From Paenibacillus oleatilyticus (GTDB lineage Bacteria; Bacillota; Bacilli; Paenibacillales; NBRC-103111), in NCBI RefSeq assembly GCF_018998565.1, contig NZ_JAHNZO010000001.1:635774-699773 (forward strand): 64,000 bases of DNA, in the 5' to 3' direction. Below the pieces are notes generated by a model, which saw nothing but the letters and a program-made list of their open reading frames with translations, was not told where the DNA came from and ran no database searches. Position 1 is the first letter of the stretch; every line of letters begins with the position of its first letter. Both the position numbers and the translations under genes were made by a program. Positions 30,230 to 39,119 of this stretch are shown here, piece after piece.

Positions 30230-32344
30230 TTACCTTGCCTTCGGCACCGGCTTCTGCTCCTTGTACTGAAGCTCGAACAGACGGTAATAGTACCCGCGCT
30301 GCGCGAGAAGCTGGTAGTGGTTTCCGGTCTCTCGGACCTTGCCCTTATGCATGACGATGATCTGGTCGGCATGCTGGATCGTCGACAAGCGGTGCGCTAC
30401 GATCAGCGTCGTCCGGCCTTCCGAGATGTTCATCAGCGCGTCCTGCACGATAAGCTCCGTCTCCGTATCGATGTTCGACGTCGCTTCGTCGAGAATGAGA
30501 ATCTGCGGACGGAACGCGATCGCTCGCGCGAACGACAGCAGCTGCCGCTGGCCGAGCGACAGATTGATGCCGCGCTCGCCGAGCAGCGTCTTGTAGCCGC
30601 CGGGCAGGCTGCGGACAAATTCGTCCATATGCACCATCCGGGCCGCGGCGACGACCTGCTCGTCGGTAATCTCCGGGTGGTTCAGCCGGATATTCGAGGC
30701 GATGTCTCCGGTGAACAGGAATACGTCCTGCTGCACGATGCCGATGTAACGGCGCAGGTCGTCCAGCGGGATGTCGCGGATGTCAACGCCGTCGAGCTTG
30801 ATGCTGCCTTTTTGAATGTCGTAGAAACGATTGATCAATTGGATGATCGAGCTTTTGCCCGCCCCTGTTGCGCCGACGAACGCCACCGTCTGTCCCGGCT
30901 GAATCGTGAAGCTGACATCCTTCAGTACCCAATCTTCCCCGATATAGGCGAACCATACGTTCTCGAATGCGATTTCCCCGCGAATCTCCTTCGGAAGCTG
31001 CTTGGGATGCTCCGGGTCAACGATCGCGGGCTTCTCGCCGAGCGTCTCGAAAATGCGCTCCGCGCCGACCATCGCCGTCTGAATCTGGTTGTACTTCTCT
31101 GCCAGGCTCTGCAGCGGCTGGAAAAACTGCCGCACGTAATGCGTGAAGGCATACACGATCCCGAAGGTCAAGCCGCCGTCGATAACGCTGGCGCCGCCAT
31201 ACCAGAGAAGCAGCGCGATCGCCAGATTGCCGAGAAAGCCGATCGCCGGCTGGAAGATCGAGTTGATGACCGTTCCCCGCATCCCCGCCCGGTAATATTC
31301 CGTATTGTGATGATCGAACTGCTCCCACTGCCGCTCTTCGCGGATAAACAATTGCGTAATCCGGATGCCGGACAAGTTCTCCGCCAGAAACGAATTGAGC
31401 CGCGACAGGATCACCCGCGATTTTCGCTGGGCGTCCCGGATGACCGACCGGTACCAGAACGTCAGCACGGCCAGAAAAGGAAGCACCGCAAACGACAGCA
31501 GCGCCAGCTTGACGCTGAGCTGCAGCATGACGGCGACGATGCCGATCAGCACAATGACGTCTTTGATCAGGTTGACGACAACCTGCGAATACAGCTGGTT
31601 CAGCGACTCCGTATCCTGCGTGACGCGGACGACGAGCCTTCCGACGGGATTGCGGTCGAAGTAGGACATCGACATGCGGCTTAAATGCTGAAAGAGCTGC
31701 TGCCGGATGTTGAAAATGATCGTCTGCCCCGTATACTGCAGCAGATTGCTTTGCAGGTAGCTGAGCAGCGCTGCGACGACGACTGCGCTAAGGAAAGCGA
31801 CGCCCAGCCAAAGAAAGCCGGTGTAATCCTGCTTGCGGAACGCCTCCAGCACGGCGGCGTCCAGCGGCTGGGCGGCGAACGTCTGCCCTCCGGCGCGTAC
31901 TTCCGCTTTGCCGCCCGCTTCCACGACGGTCGCCTGCTCCGGCTGCTTGGCGATCCAGCCGGCAATGAGCCAGTCTTTGCCGCCGATCCGGACGATCTGA
32001 GCCTGCTGCGCTCCAGGCTCCAGCTGGCGGGCCATCCGCCCGGCTGCGTCCGGTTCGAGCCGGACGTAGGCTCTGCCGTTCCACTCCGTCACGGCTCCGT
32101 AGCTCCGCAAACGGTCGGCCTGCGACGCTTCCGCCGACAGCATCGGCTTGTGCAGCCCGTTGATATGGCCGTCGATCGCCACCTTAATGAGATAAGGCCG
32201 CGCCAGATCGGCGACGACGATCAGAAAAGCCAGCGCGATGCACAGCAAGATCATTCGCCAATACGGCTTGGCGTAGGACAGCAGCTTCGTAAGCAGCTGC
32301 GTGTCTTTCATCGTCTTGACGTTTTTTTCCGCGTGTATATTCAT
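30230..32344 (-). CDS. yheH: Heterodimeric multidrug ABC exporter, subunit YheH/BmrD-like
   Basis: 704 residues. An extracellular insert between helices 1 and 2 (about residues 58-175, VRLEPDAAGRMARQLEPGAQ) is the hallmark of BmrD. The ATPase domain has Walker A GATGAGKSS, signature LSLGQRQLLSFA, and Walker B ILILDEATSNID with the catalytic Glu intact. Its ATG overlaps the partner gene stop by four bases, giving translational coupling. In B. subtilis the BmrCD pair exports several drugs. It is longer than BmrD (673) through the insert. Confidence 0.88.
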   Translation of the reverse strand: MNIHAEKNVKTMKDTQLLTKLLSYAKPYWRMILLCIALAFLIVVADLARPYLIKVAIDGHINGLHKPMLSAEASQADRLRSYGAVTEWNGRAYVRLEPDAAGRMARQLEPGAQQAQIVRIGGKDWLIAGWIAKQPEQATVVEAGGKAEVRAGGQTFAAQPLDAAVLEAFRKQDYTGFLWLGVAFLSAVVVAALLSYLQSNLLQYTGQTIIFNIRQQLFQHLSRMSMSYFDRNPVGRLVVRVTQDTESLNQLYSQVVVNLIKDVIVLIGIVAVMLQLSVKLALLSFAVLPFLAVLTFWYRSVIRDAQRKSRVILSRLNSFLAENLSGIRITQLFIREERQWEQFDHHNTEYYRAGMRGTVINSIFQPAIGFLGNLAIALLLWYGGASVIDGGLTFGIVYAFTHYVRQFFQPLQSLAEKYNQIQTAMVGAERIFETLGEKPAIVDPEHPKQLPKEIRGEIAFENVWFAYIGEDWVLKDVSFTIQPGQTVAFVGATGAGKSSIIQLINRFYDIQKGSIKLDGVDIRDIPLDDLRRYIGIVQQDVFLFTGDIASNIRLNHPEITDEQVVAAARMVHMDEFVRSLPGGYKTLLGERGINLSLGQRQLLSFARAIAFRPQILILDEATSNIDTETELIVQDALMNISEGRTTLIVAHRLSTIQHADQIIVMHKGKVRETGNHYQLLAQRGYYYRLFELQYKEQKPVPKAR

Positions 32345-34149
32345 GCGCCCGCCCCTCCCCGCATCTGTCGCGAAGAAGCGGCGTCCTGCTCCTGTCCGTC
32401 TTCCCGCTCGGCTTCCTGATCCAGCAGCTGCTTATGGTACATGTCGGCGTAAATGCCGCCCCGGGCCAGCAATTGCTCGTGATTGCCGCGCTCGACGATA
32501 CGGCCTTCGTCCATGACGACGATCTGGTCGGCACTTTGCACCGACGAGATCCGGTGTCCGATAATGATCGTCGTGCGCCGATTCATGACGGATTTGAGCC
32601 CTTCGAGGATCAGATCCTCCGTGATCGTATCGACCGCCGACAAACTGTCGTCGAAGATCAGCACCGACGGCTTCTTGATCACGGCCCTCGCGATGCTTAC
32701 CCGCTGGCGCTGGCCGCCTGAAAGCGAGATGCCGCGCTCGCCGAGCGCCGTTTCGAACTGGTTCGGGAACTCGACGATATTTTCGTACACTTGGGCGATC
32801 TTGGCCGCTTCGACGACCTGCTCGTCGCTGTAAGGCTTCGGATCGAATCCGATGTTGTCCCGGATCGTGGATGAGAACAGGAACTGGTCCTGCGGCACGA
32901 TGCCGATCTGGCCGCGCAGCGTCCGCAGCGGAATTTCGTGAATATCGTGCCCGTCGATAAATACCGTCCCTTTCGGCGGGTTATACAGCCGCACGAGCAG
33001 ATGCACCAGCGTGCTTTTGCCGCTGCCGACACGGCCTACGATGGCAAGGCTGGAGCCCTTCGGCACCTTAAGGGAGACGTTCCGTAGGGAGGGCCGCTTC
33101 GCTTCGGGGTAAGAGAACGTCAAGTCGCGAATCTCGATCTCGCCGCCGATCGTTTGAATCTCCGGCTTTGCGATAACATCGTCCACCACGTCCGGCTGCG
33201 TATTGAAGATTTCCAGCAGCCGCTGCTCCGAAGCCTTCCCGCGCTGAAGCAAATTGACGACCCGGCCCAAGCTTTCGATCGGTCCCATAAGCAGCGACAA
33301 ATACGTATTGAAAGCGACGAATTCGCCGAGCGTAATGATGTCTTTCAGTACCATGATGCCACCAAGCACGACCGAGACGAGAAAGCTGAACCCGACAATC
33401 CCGGCGCTGAGCGCTCCGAATAACGAGTTCGAGCGCACGTACCGCCGGTTCATTTCGACAGCCTGCCGGTTGTCCCGGGTGAACAGCTCCCGTTCCGCTT
33501 TTTCCTGTACGAATGCTTTGACGACCCGGATGCCCGCGGTAAACTCCTGCACGCGGCTCGTCAAATCGGAGATCGCGGACTGCATATCCTTCGATTGCTG
33601 CATGATCCGCTTGTTGAATCGGTAGGCAAGCAGGCTGAGCAGCGGCAGAGGCAGCATCGTCAGCAGCGTAAGCCATGGATTGACCGAGCTCGTCATGGCC
33701 GCCACGGACACGACGATCAGAAACACCGCTTCCATCACGTTGAAGTACCCCTGCATCGTCACCTCGCGGATGACCCCGACATCGCTGATCGCGTGCGACA
33801 TCAAGTCCCCGATCCGCTGATTGTTGAAATATTGCGCCGACAGCTTCTCCCAGTGGACGAACAGTTCTCCGCGCACCCGCATCTCCAACTGCCGCGACAG
33901 CCGGAACAAATAAATGCGGGAAACGGACCGGAAGAAAGCAATCCCAAATCCTGCGGCAATCATCCAGACGCCGAAACGGACCGCCTGATCGTAGGTCAGC
34001 GCGCCTGTCTGGAGACTGTCCGTAAACCGTCCGAGCAGCCAGGGAATAACCAACTGCAGGATGGACGATATGGACAATAATGCAAAGCCCATTAGGTAAG
34101 GCAAACGGTTGCGCTTGATATGAGACCAGAATATATTGTTATTCTCCAT
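32341..34149 (-). CDS. yheI: Heterodimeric multidrug ABC exporter, subunit YheI/BmrC-like
   Basis: 602 residues, six helices plus ATPase. Walker A is GRVGSGKST and the signature LSGGQRQRVSIARA is canonical, but Walker B is VLIFDDSLSAVD: Asp stands where the catalytic Glu should be. This degenerate site is characteristic of one half of heterodimeric exporters and matches BmrC. The last 25 residues are polar and variable. No BmrB-like leader peptide could be recognised in 34150-34238. Confidence 0.88.
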   Translation of the reverse strand: MENNNIFWSHIKRNRLPYLMGFALLSISSILQLVIPWLLGRFTDSLQTGALTYDQAVRFGVWMIAAGFGIAFFRSVSRIYLFRLSRQLEMRVRGELFVHWEKLSAQYFNNQRIGDLMSHAISDVGVIREVTMQGYFNVMEAVFLIVVSVAAMTSSVNPWLTLLTMLPLPLLSLLAYRFNKRIMQQSKDMQSAISDLTSRVQEFTAGIRVVKAFVQEKAERELFTRDNRQAVEMNRRYVRSNSLFGALSAGIVGFSFLVSVVLGGIMVLKDIITLGEFVAFNTYLSLLMGPIESLGRVVNLLQRGKASEQRLLEIFNTQPDVVDDVIAKPEIQTIGGEIEIRDLTFSYPEAKRPSLRNVSLKVPKGSSLAIVGRVGSGKSTLVHLLVRLYNPPKGTVFIDGHDIHEIPLRTLRGQIGIVPQDQFLFSSTIRDNIGFDPKPYSDEQVVEAAKIAQVYENIVEFPNQFETALGERGISLSGGQRQRVSIARAVIKKPSVLIFDDSLSAVDTITEDLILEGLKSVMNRRTTIIIGHRISSVQSADQIVVMDEGRIVERGNHEQLLARGGIYADMYHKQLLDQEAEREDGQEQDAASSRQMRGGAGA

Positions 34150-34238
34150 CCGTGTTCCTCCGTCGCAATTGAAGACTATTGTAAGGGTACCGCGATCGGA
34201 AGGAAGAAACCATGGATATGTTTACCTTATAAAATGGA

Positions 34239-34562
34239 CTATTTGACTTTTTGGAACTGCCAAATATGAATTTTGGCGCTCCCGCCCGGCACCCATTGTT
34301 CGAGTGGCGCCCAACGCCTAGGATCGGTTCCGTCCCACGCTCCCGGTTCCGCGGCAACTTCGTCCTTCCGGGTACGAACGGCCCGCATGAACCGGTATTG
34401 CTCATCGCTAAGCCCGCTCCACAGCTCCACGAACAGCCCCGGCTGATCCGTTCCCTCATACAGCTCCACCTGGGGGAAATCGTCGCGCAGCCGCTCAGAC
34501 CATTCTAAGTACGGGAGGCGATAGGAGGCATCAATTCGGTATTCGACAAAAACGATACACAT
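34239..34562 (-). CDS. Conserved hypothetical protein
   Basis: 107 residues from MCIVFVEYRI; AAAGG stands about ten bases upstream, and an in-frame longer start at 34607 has no ribosome site. The pattern of alternating strands and a final helix, with the conserved-looking motif HIWQFQKVK at the end, suggests a small alpha/beta-barrel fold like NIPSNAP or ABM monooxygenases, but I do not recognise it. It lies between the exporter operon and yfhP and is divergent from the latter. Confidence 0.6.
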   Translation of the reverse strand: MCIVFVEYRIDASYRLPYLEWSERLRDDFPQVELYEGTDQPGLFVELWSGLSDEQYRFMRAVRTRKDEVAAEPGAWDGTDPRRWAPLEQWVPGGSAKIHIWQFQKVK

Positions 34563-34664
34563 TTTTTTCACAGCCTTTGCTTTATTTTGGACAAGAAAAT
34601 GATACACTAATAGTAATGGGCTAGAGTAGACTATTGAAAAATTAGATGTTCAGGAGGTTAGTCC

Positions 34665-35648
34665 ATGGACACCGGAACACACCTCGTGATCGGGCTTGGC
34701 CTTGCAGGCCTGGCTTATGTCGATCCGGTTGTGGCAGCAGATCCGATGGTTTCGACAGCCGTACTGATCGGAACGGTGGCCGGCTCTCAGGCCCCCGATG
34801 CCGATACGCTGCTGCGGCTGAAAGGTAACGCCGCTTACATTAAAAATCACCGTGGTTTATCCCACTCGCTGCCTGCTTTGGTGCTTTGGACGGCGCTCAT
34901 CTCCGGGATTCTTTGGCTTGTCTTTCCCGCTTTGCCGATGTGGCATGTAACGATGTGGGTGTTTATCGCGGTTGCGTTTCACGTATTCACCGATTTGTTT
35001 AATGCGTATGGAACCCAGGCGCTTCGCCCGATTTCGGAGCGATGGGTCTCGTGGAATATCATTCACATTTTCGACCCGGTCATTTTCTCGTCTCACGTGC
35101 TCGCTATTTTTATATGGTCGGTGCATCTGATGCGTCCGGAAATTCTGTTTCCTATATTATACGCATTTCTCGCCCTCTATTATATATGGCGCTCATGGAC
35201 CCATTACCGGCTGGAGTCGGGGCTGCGCCAGCAGGATTCGACTTACGAGCCCGGCGACCGGTATACGCTGATCCCGACGGTCCATCTGCACCAATGGCAG
35301 ATCGTCAAGCGGAAGCAGGACGGCTCGTTCCAGCTCGGGGAGCTCAAAAACCGCAAGATCAATTGGATCGACCGGGTTTCCTGCGCCGTCCACCCTGCCG
35401 TGGAGGCATCCAAGACGCACCCGAACGTCGCTTGCTTCCTGTACTTTACTTCCTACGCCTGCGCCGAGCTGAAGGAGCACGCCTGGGGGTACGAGGTGCG
35501 CTGGGCCGACGTGCGCTACCGGCACCGCAAGCAGTATCCGTTCGTCGCGGTGCTGCTGCTCGACAAAAAGCTGAATCCGATGGATTCGTACGTAGGCTGG
35601 GTCAGCGAATCCCGGCTCGAAAAGAAGCTTCGGATGGGCGGCGCTTAA
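34665..35648 (+). CDS. yfhP: YfhP-like membrane-bound metal-dependent hydrolase (DUF457 family)
   Basis: 327 residues. It starts MDTGTHLVIGLGLAGL and carries the histidine/aspartate signature SQAPDADTLLR...KNHRGLSHS and HVFTDLFNAYGTQ, with four to five transmembrane helices before a cytoplasmic C-terminal half (from about 190). Length equals B. subtilis YfhP. CAGGAGG precedes the ATG. The catalytic role of this family (YbcI/YfhP) is not established. Confidence 0.85.
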   Translation: MDTGTHLVIGLGLAGLAYVDPVVAADPMVSTAVLIGTVAGSQAPDADTLLRLKGNAAYIKNHRGLSHSLPALVLWTALISGILWLVFPALPMWHVTMWVFIAVAFHVFTDLFNAYGTQALRPISERWVSWNIIHIFDPVIFSSHVLAIFIWSVHLMRPEILFPILYAFLALYYIWRSWTHYRLESGLRQQDSTYEPGDRYTLIPTVHLHQWQIVKRKQDGSFQLGELKNRKINWIDRVSCAVHPAVEASKTHPNVACFLYFTSYACAELKEHAWGYEVRWADVRYRHRKQYPFVAVLLLDKKLNPMDSYVGWVSESRLEKKLRMGGA

Positions 35649-35689
35649 CAGGCGGGCTCATCCTCCTCTTTTTCTGCTGCCACGGAAAA

Positions 35690-35715
35690 AAGCTCAAGGA
35701 TTTCTCCTTGAGCTT
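35690..35715 (-). terminator. Terminator of the SASP gene
   Basis: AAGCTCAAGGA / TCCTTGAGCTT form an 11-bp stem with a 4-base loop; on the minus strand it runs into TTTTTT. It also separates the convergent yfhP. Confidence 0.9.
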
Positions 35716-35748
35716 GTATTCGTGAAGCTTTGTTCCAAAGCCCTGCGG

Positions 35749-35976
35749 TTAGCGAGCTGCGCCGCCGGAGATGGCTTGCTCGGCGATTTGGACCAAGCGG
35801 CGGGTAATGTGACCACCGATTGCACCTGTGTCGCGGGAAGCCATGTAACCGTAGTAGCCGTCTTGCGGAATTTGAATGCCCAGTTCTTGAGCAACCTCGT
35901 ACTTCAATTGCTCCAAAGCTTGGTTTGCTTGAGGTACAACTAATTGATTGCTGCTGCGGGATTGTCCTGCACCCAT
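35749..35976 (-). CDS. Alpha/beta-type small acid-soluble spore protein
   Basis: 75 residues starting MGAGQSRSSNQLVVPQA with AAAGGAG upstream. It contains the family motifs QLKYEVAQELG (with the GPR protease site after the Glu) and DTGAIGGHITRRLVQIAEQ. Such proteins coat forespore DNA and protect it from UV damage. It is nearly identical over its first 60 residues to a second copy at 43396. Confidence 0.95.
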   Translation of the reverse strand: MGAGQSRSSNQLVVPQANQALEQLKYEVAQELGIQIPQDGYYGYMASRDTGAIGGHITRRLVQIAEQAISGGAAR

Positions 35977-36038
35977 GTTCAGCACTCCTTTCAACGGGAT
36001 GATGTCTTTGATTTGATGTATTTGCAAGCTTGCAAGCT

Positions 36039-36069
36039 TATTATGTGTCGTATGTCTGAACTTATACTC
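36039..36069 (-). promoter_or_regulatory. Sigma-G-type promoter of the SASP gene
   Basis: On the minus strand GAGTATA and CATAATA are 17 bases apart, matching the forespore sigma-G -10 form CATNNTA. Transcription would start about 56 bases before the ATG. Confidence 0.5.
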
Positions 36070-36129
36070 CCTTTTGAAAAAATCAATCGGAGTTTCAAAT
36101 TTTATCGGAAAGGCAGGTGCGGACTCGTC

Positions 36130-36306
36130 ATGACGAAAGGATTAGGGTTGTTTTTTGCCTTCGGGGGCACGGCGCTCCTCGCGTGCATCAGCTTCTTTAT
36201 GGCCACGGGCAAGCCTTGGCTGGCTGCGCTGTCCGGCTTGGTGTCGGTGCTGTTTATCGGAGCCGGCTTTATCGTGAAAGCCAAACTGAGAAAACGAAAC
36301 GAATAA
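36130..36306 (+). CDS. Small two-helix membrane protein (DUF5325/YlaF-like)
   Basis: 58 residues, MTKGLGLFFAFGGTALLACI followed by a second helix AALSGLVSVLFIGAGFIVKA and a basic tail LRKRNE. AGGCAGG lies upstream. Similarity to YlaF is from memory and moderate. The start could lie upstream, since the frame is open to 35944, but there is no hydrophobic or conserved sequence there. Confidence 0.6.
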   Translation: MTKGLGLFFAFGGTALLACISFFMATGKPWLAALSGLVSVLFIGAGFIVKAKLRKRNE

Positions 36307-36307
36307 A

Positions 36308-36350
36308 AGAGCTTGCCCGGGACGAAAGAAGATTCGTCCGGACAAGCTCT
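36308..36350 (-). terminator. Terminator of trpS
   Basis: AGAGCTTG...GGACGAA pairs with TTCGTCC...CAAGCTCT; on the minus strand it is followed by TTTTATTCG. It is shared with the convergent small membrane-protein gene. Confidence 0.8.
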
Positions 36351-36359
36351 GGGGATGGG

Positions 36360-37349
36360 CTACAGAACGACGTAGCCCATTTTTTCTTTTACCCGCTTCA
36401 GCATTTGCTCCGCTTGCGCTCCCGCGCGCTCTTTGCCTTGACGCAGAACATCGTACAGCTCGCCCGAGCTGCGGATCTCCGCATACCGCTGCTGGATCGG
36501 CTCCAAAGCAGCTACGACCGCTTCGGCCAAATCCTTCTTGAACGGCCCGTAGCCTTGCCCCTCGTACTGCGCTTCGATCTCGGCAATCGTTTTGTCCGCG
36601 CACTGGGCGTAGATGCTGATCAAGTTGCTGACCTCCGGCTTGTTTTGCGGGTCGAACTTTACTTCCCGCCCGGAGTCGGTTACGGCCCGGCTTATTTTTT
36701 TGCGGATCACGTCGGGGGCGTCCAGCATCGCAATGAAGCTACCGGCGTTCGGGCTGCTCTTGCTCATCTTCTTCGACGCGTCGTCCAGCGACATAATCCG
36801 TGCACCCACTTCCGGAAAGTAGCCTTTCGGAATCGTAAACGTGTCGCCGTAGCGCTGGTTGAAGCGGTGCGCCAGATCGCGCGTCAGCTCCAAGTGCTGC
36901 GTCTGGTCGTCGCCAACCGGAACAAGAGCCGTATCGTACAGCAAAATGTCGGCGGCCATCAGCGACGGATAAGTGAACAGGCCCGCTCCGACGGATTCCT
37001 TGCCGGCAGCCTTGTCTTTGAACTGCGTCATGCGTTCCAGCTCGCCCATATACGTGAGCGTCGTCATCAACCAGCCGAGCTCGGCATGCGCAGAGACGGT
37101 CGATTGCAGAAACACGGTCGCTACGTTTGGATCGATGCCTGCCGCCAGGTACAGCGCAGCGACGGCTTCCGACTGGTCCCTCAGCTTTTCCGGCTCCTGC
37201 GGCACCGTGACGGCGTGCAGGTCTACCGCCATAAAATAACAATCGTGCGTATGTTGAAGCTTCACGTAATTTTTCAATGCGCCGATATAGTTGCCGAGCG
37301 TCAGCTGACCGCTGGGCTGCATGCCGGACAATACTCTCAATTTGGACAT
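36360..37349 (-). CDS. trpS: Tryptophanyl-tRNA synthetase
   Basis: 329 residues from MSKLRVLSGMQPSG; the frame is open further upstream but that part is the T-box leader. The class I signatures are PSGQLTLGNY (HIGH equivalent) and KKMSKSSPNAG (KMSKS). The tryptophan-binding and dimer segments (FLQSTVSAHAELGW, LVPVGDDQTQHLELTRDLA) are complete. Expression is controlled by the T-box just upstream. Confidence 0.97.
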   Translation of the reverse strand: MSKLRVLSGMQPSGQLTLGNYIGALKNYVKLQHTHDCYFMAVDLHAVTVPQEPEKLRDQSEAVAALYLAAGIDPNVATVFLQSTVSAHAELGWLMTTLTYMGELERMTQFKDKAAGKESVGAGLFTYPSLMAADILLYDTALVPVGDDQTQHLELTRDLAHRFNQRYGDTFTIPKGYFPEVGARIMSLDDASKKMSKSSPNAGSFIAMLDAPDVIRKKISRAVTDSGREVKFDPQNKPEVSNLISIYAQCADKTIAEIEAQYEGQGYGPFKKDLAEAVVAALEPIQQRYAEIRSSGELYDVLRQGKERAGAQAEQMLKRVKEKMGYVVL

Positions 37350-37394
37350 TTTGCAGTCCGCCTCCTTTATTTTATTTCGCCTGTAAGCTTCCCG

Positions 37395-37690
37395 AGAAAA
37401 ACAAAAAGGCCTCCCGCCGCAAGGGACGAGAGACCGTGGTGCCACCCTAATTTACCCGCAATCGTCTGTCCAAGACAGATCCCACGGGCCTTCAGCCTCC
37501 TGTAACGGGGAGGAAACCGGACCGGCCTACCGGCGCGCAACGCTGAATCGAAGCTTACCCGGGCCCGGGTGCGTCTGCGCACGTTCAACCTTCAGCTCAG
37601 GGACCCATTCGTTCGGCCGCCGCCCGCCGGTTCGCACCACCCACCGGCTCTCTGCAGAGCTTGCCTGCCGCCTACTTATTCCCGTCATCG
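37395..37690 (-). promoter_or_regulatory. Tryptophan T-box riboswitch
   Basis: The minus strand holds the T-box sequence AGGGTGGCACCACGG (37448-37434), which would pair with uncharged tRNA-Trp, followed by a terminator hairpin (37434-37402) and a T-rich run. The specifier is read as TGG at 37607-37605 in GAATGGGTCCCTGAGC. Stem I conserved pieces AATAAGTAGG and AGAGAGCCGGTGG are recognisable further upstream. This places trpS under control by tryptophan starvation. Confidence 0.92.
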
Positions 37691-37705
37691 CTCTTATTAG
37701 ACGTC

Positions 37706-37735
37706 ATTGTACCTAAACGCCATCCTCCTTGTCAA
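37706..37735 (-). promoter_or_regulatory. Sigma-A promoter of the trpS leader
   Basis: TTGACA (37735-37730, minus) and TACAAT (37711-37706) with an 18-base spacer stand just upstream of the T-box. Confidence 0.8.
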
Positions 37736-37838
37736 CCTCGGAATCGGAACAGGAACGTCCACCGCCGCAGCCACGCGCTTTTCCAGCCTTCATAAAGCTT
37801 TAAAAACTTGTCCTATGTACGAATCGGAAAGCATACTA

Positions 37839-37855
37839 TATAATAATAATTACGA
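37839..37855 (+). promoter_or_regulatory. Zur-box-like operator overlapping the -10 of the ycgR-like gene
   Basis: TAATAATAATTACGA (37841-37855) matches the Bacillus Zur 7-1-7 consensus at 12 of 14 positions, slightly better than Fur or PerR (11 each). It overlaps TATAAT at 37839-37844 and ends six bases before the AAGGAG ribosome site. Position and the His-rich product support zinc control; this is a by-eye match. Confidence 0.5.
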
Positions 37856-37875
37856 ATAATAAGGAGACATGCCCC

Positions 37876-39084
37876 TTGCAAACAATCGTCCAACGGTGGG
37901 TGACGAACATTCTCGCCGTGCTGTGCATCCTGATGCTGGTTCTCATTTATACGCAAAAGCAGCCGCCGGACTTGTCCTTTTTAAGCAGTGCCGGCATGCA
38001 AAATTTCAAGACGCTGTTCATCAGCATTATTCTCGAAGCGCTGCCGTTCGTCCTGCTCGGCGTGCTCGTGTCCGCCCTGCTGCAGATGTTCGTGTCCGAG
38101 CAGACCATCCGCCGGCTGACGCCGAAAAATCCGGTGCTCGGCATCCTGTTCGCCTGCGTCGTCGGGATCATTTTTCCGCTGTGCGAATGTGGCATGGTGC
38201 CGGTCATCCGCCGGCTGGTGCTGAAGGGAATGCCGGTCTATGTGGCCGTCGTCTTCATTCTCGCCGGTCCGATTATCAATCCCGTTGTGTACGCGGCGAC
38301 CTTCATGGCGTTCCGTACGCGGCCGGAGATCGCTTATTCCCGGATGGCGCTCGCCTTCGTCGTTGCGGCGGCGATCGGCCTTATCGTGTATCGGTTCGTG
38401 AAGCGCAATCCGATCCGCGGGGCGGCGGGCGATCTTAGCGCCAACGGGTACGGAGCTCATCCAAGCGGGCACGACGCCCAGCATAGCGCGCACGAGCACG
38501 AGCATACATATAAGCATGGCCATTCCCATGAGCATGACCATGTCCATATGCATCATCATGACCATACTCGCCATCACGGGCATACGCATCCACACAGCCA
38601 CGCAGACCACGACCATACGCACGATCATTCGCATGCCCATAGCCATGCTGCGCACGATCATGGACATAGCCGCAGCAGCCGTCTGCTCGGCGTCCTCGGA
38701 CACGCCTCGGACGAATTTTTCGATATGGGAAAATATTTGATTTTCGGCGCGTTTCTGACCGCCCTCATTCAAACGCTCGTCGCGCGAGAAAGCCTCGTGT
38801 CCATTGGCCAAGGCGACTTTACCTCCCATCTGTTCATGATGGGGCTCGGGTACGTCTTGTCGCTCTGCTCCACCTCGGACGCTTTCGTCGCTTCGTCGTT
38901 TTCCGCAACCTTCTCGACCGGCTCGCTGCTGACGTTTCTCGTCTTCGGTCCGATGCTCGATATCAAAAGCACGCTGATGCTGCTGTCGGCCTTCCGCGCC
39001 CGCTTCGTGCTCCTGCTGTCCGCACTGGTGATCATTGTCGTGCTCGCCGCATCGTTGCTGTACGAACGGCTTTTCTTCCTGTAA
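37876..39084 (+). CDS. YcgR-like permease (UPF0718) with His-rich loop
   Basis: 402 residues from a TTG start (AAGGAG nine bases before); the ATG at 37869 belongs to a wrong frame. Eight or more helices flank a cytoplasmic or surface loop (about 200-275) holding 32 histidines in some 70 residues, many as HDH or HSH. Conserved UPF0718 motifs: LEALPFVLLG, PLCECGMVPVIRR, AGPIINPV and LCSTSDAFVA. It pairs with the next gene as ycgR-ycgQ does in B. subtilis. A metal, most likely zinc, is the suspected substrate or ligand (inference from the loop and operator). Confidence 0.82.
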   Translation: MQTIVQRWVTNILAVLCILMLVLIYTQKQPPDLSFLSSAGMQNFKTLFISIILEALPFVLLGVLVSALLQMFVSEQTIRRLTPKNPVLGILFACVVGIIFPLCECGMVPVIRRLVLKGMPVYVAVVFILAGPIINPVVYAATFMAFRTRPEIAYSRMALAFVVAAAIGLIVYRFVKRNPIRGAAGDLSANGYGAHPSGHDAQHSAHEHEHTYKHGHSHEHDHVHMHHHDHTRHHGHTHPHSHADHDHTHDHSHAHSHAAHDHGHSRSSRLLGVLGHASDEFFDMGKYLIFGAFLTALIQTLVARESLVSIGQGDFTSHLFMMGLGYVLSLCSTSDAFVASSFSATFSTGSLLTFLVFGPMLDIKSTLMLLSAFRARFVLLLSALVIIVVLAASLLYERLFFL

Positions 39085-39119
39085 ATTGACATTCAACAAG
39101 GCAAAAAGGAGTGTGTGTT

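Noticed and set aside
29891..31684. 597-residue plus-strand reading frame
   Set aside because: It lies opposite the yheH-like gene, has no family motif and an Arg/Asp/His-rich composition typical of the complement of a GC-rich gene.
36117..37505. 462-residue plus-strand reading frame
   Set aside because: Complement of trpS and its T-box; no ribosome site, no motif.
38450..38680. Tandem repeat or low-complexity artefact in the His-rich region
   Set aside because: The CAT/CAC-rich stretch is in frame, with varied codons and spacing residues, so it is a real protein loop and not a DNA repeat array.
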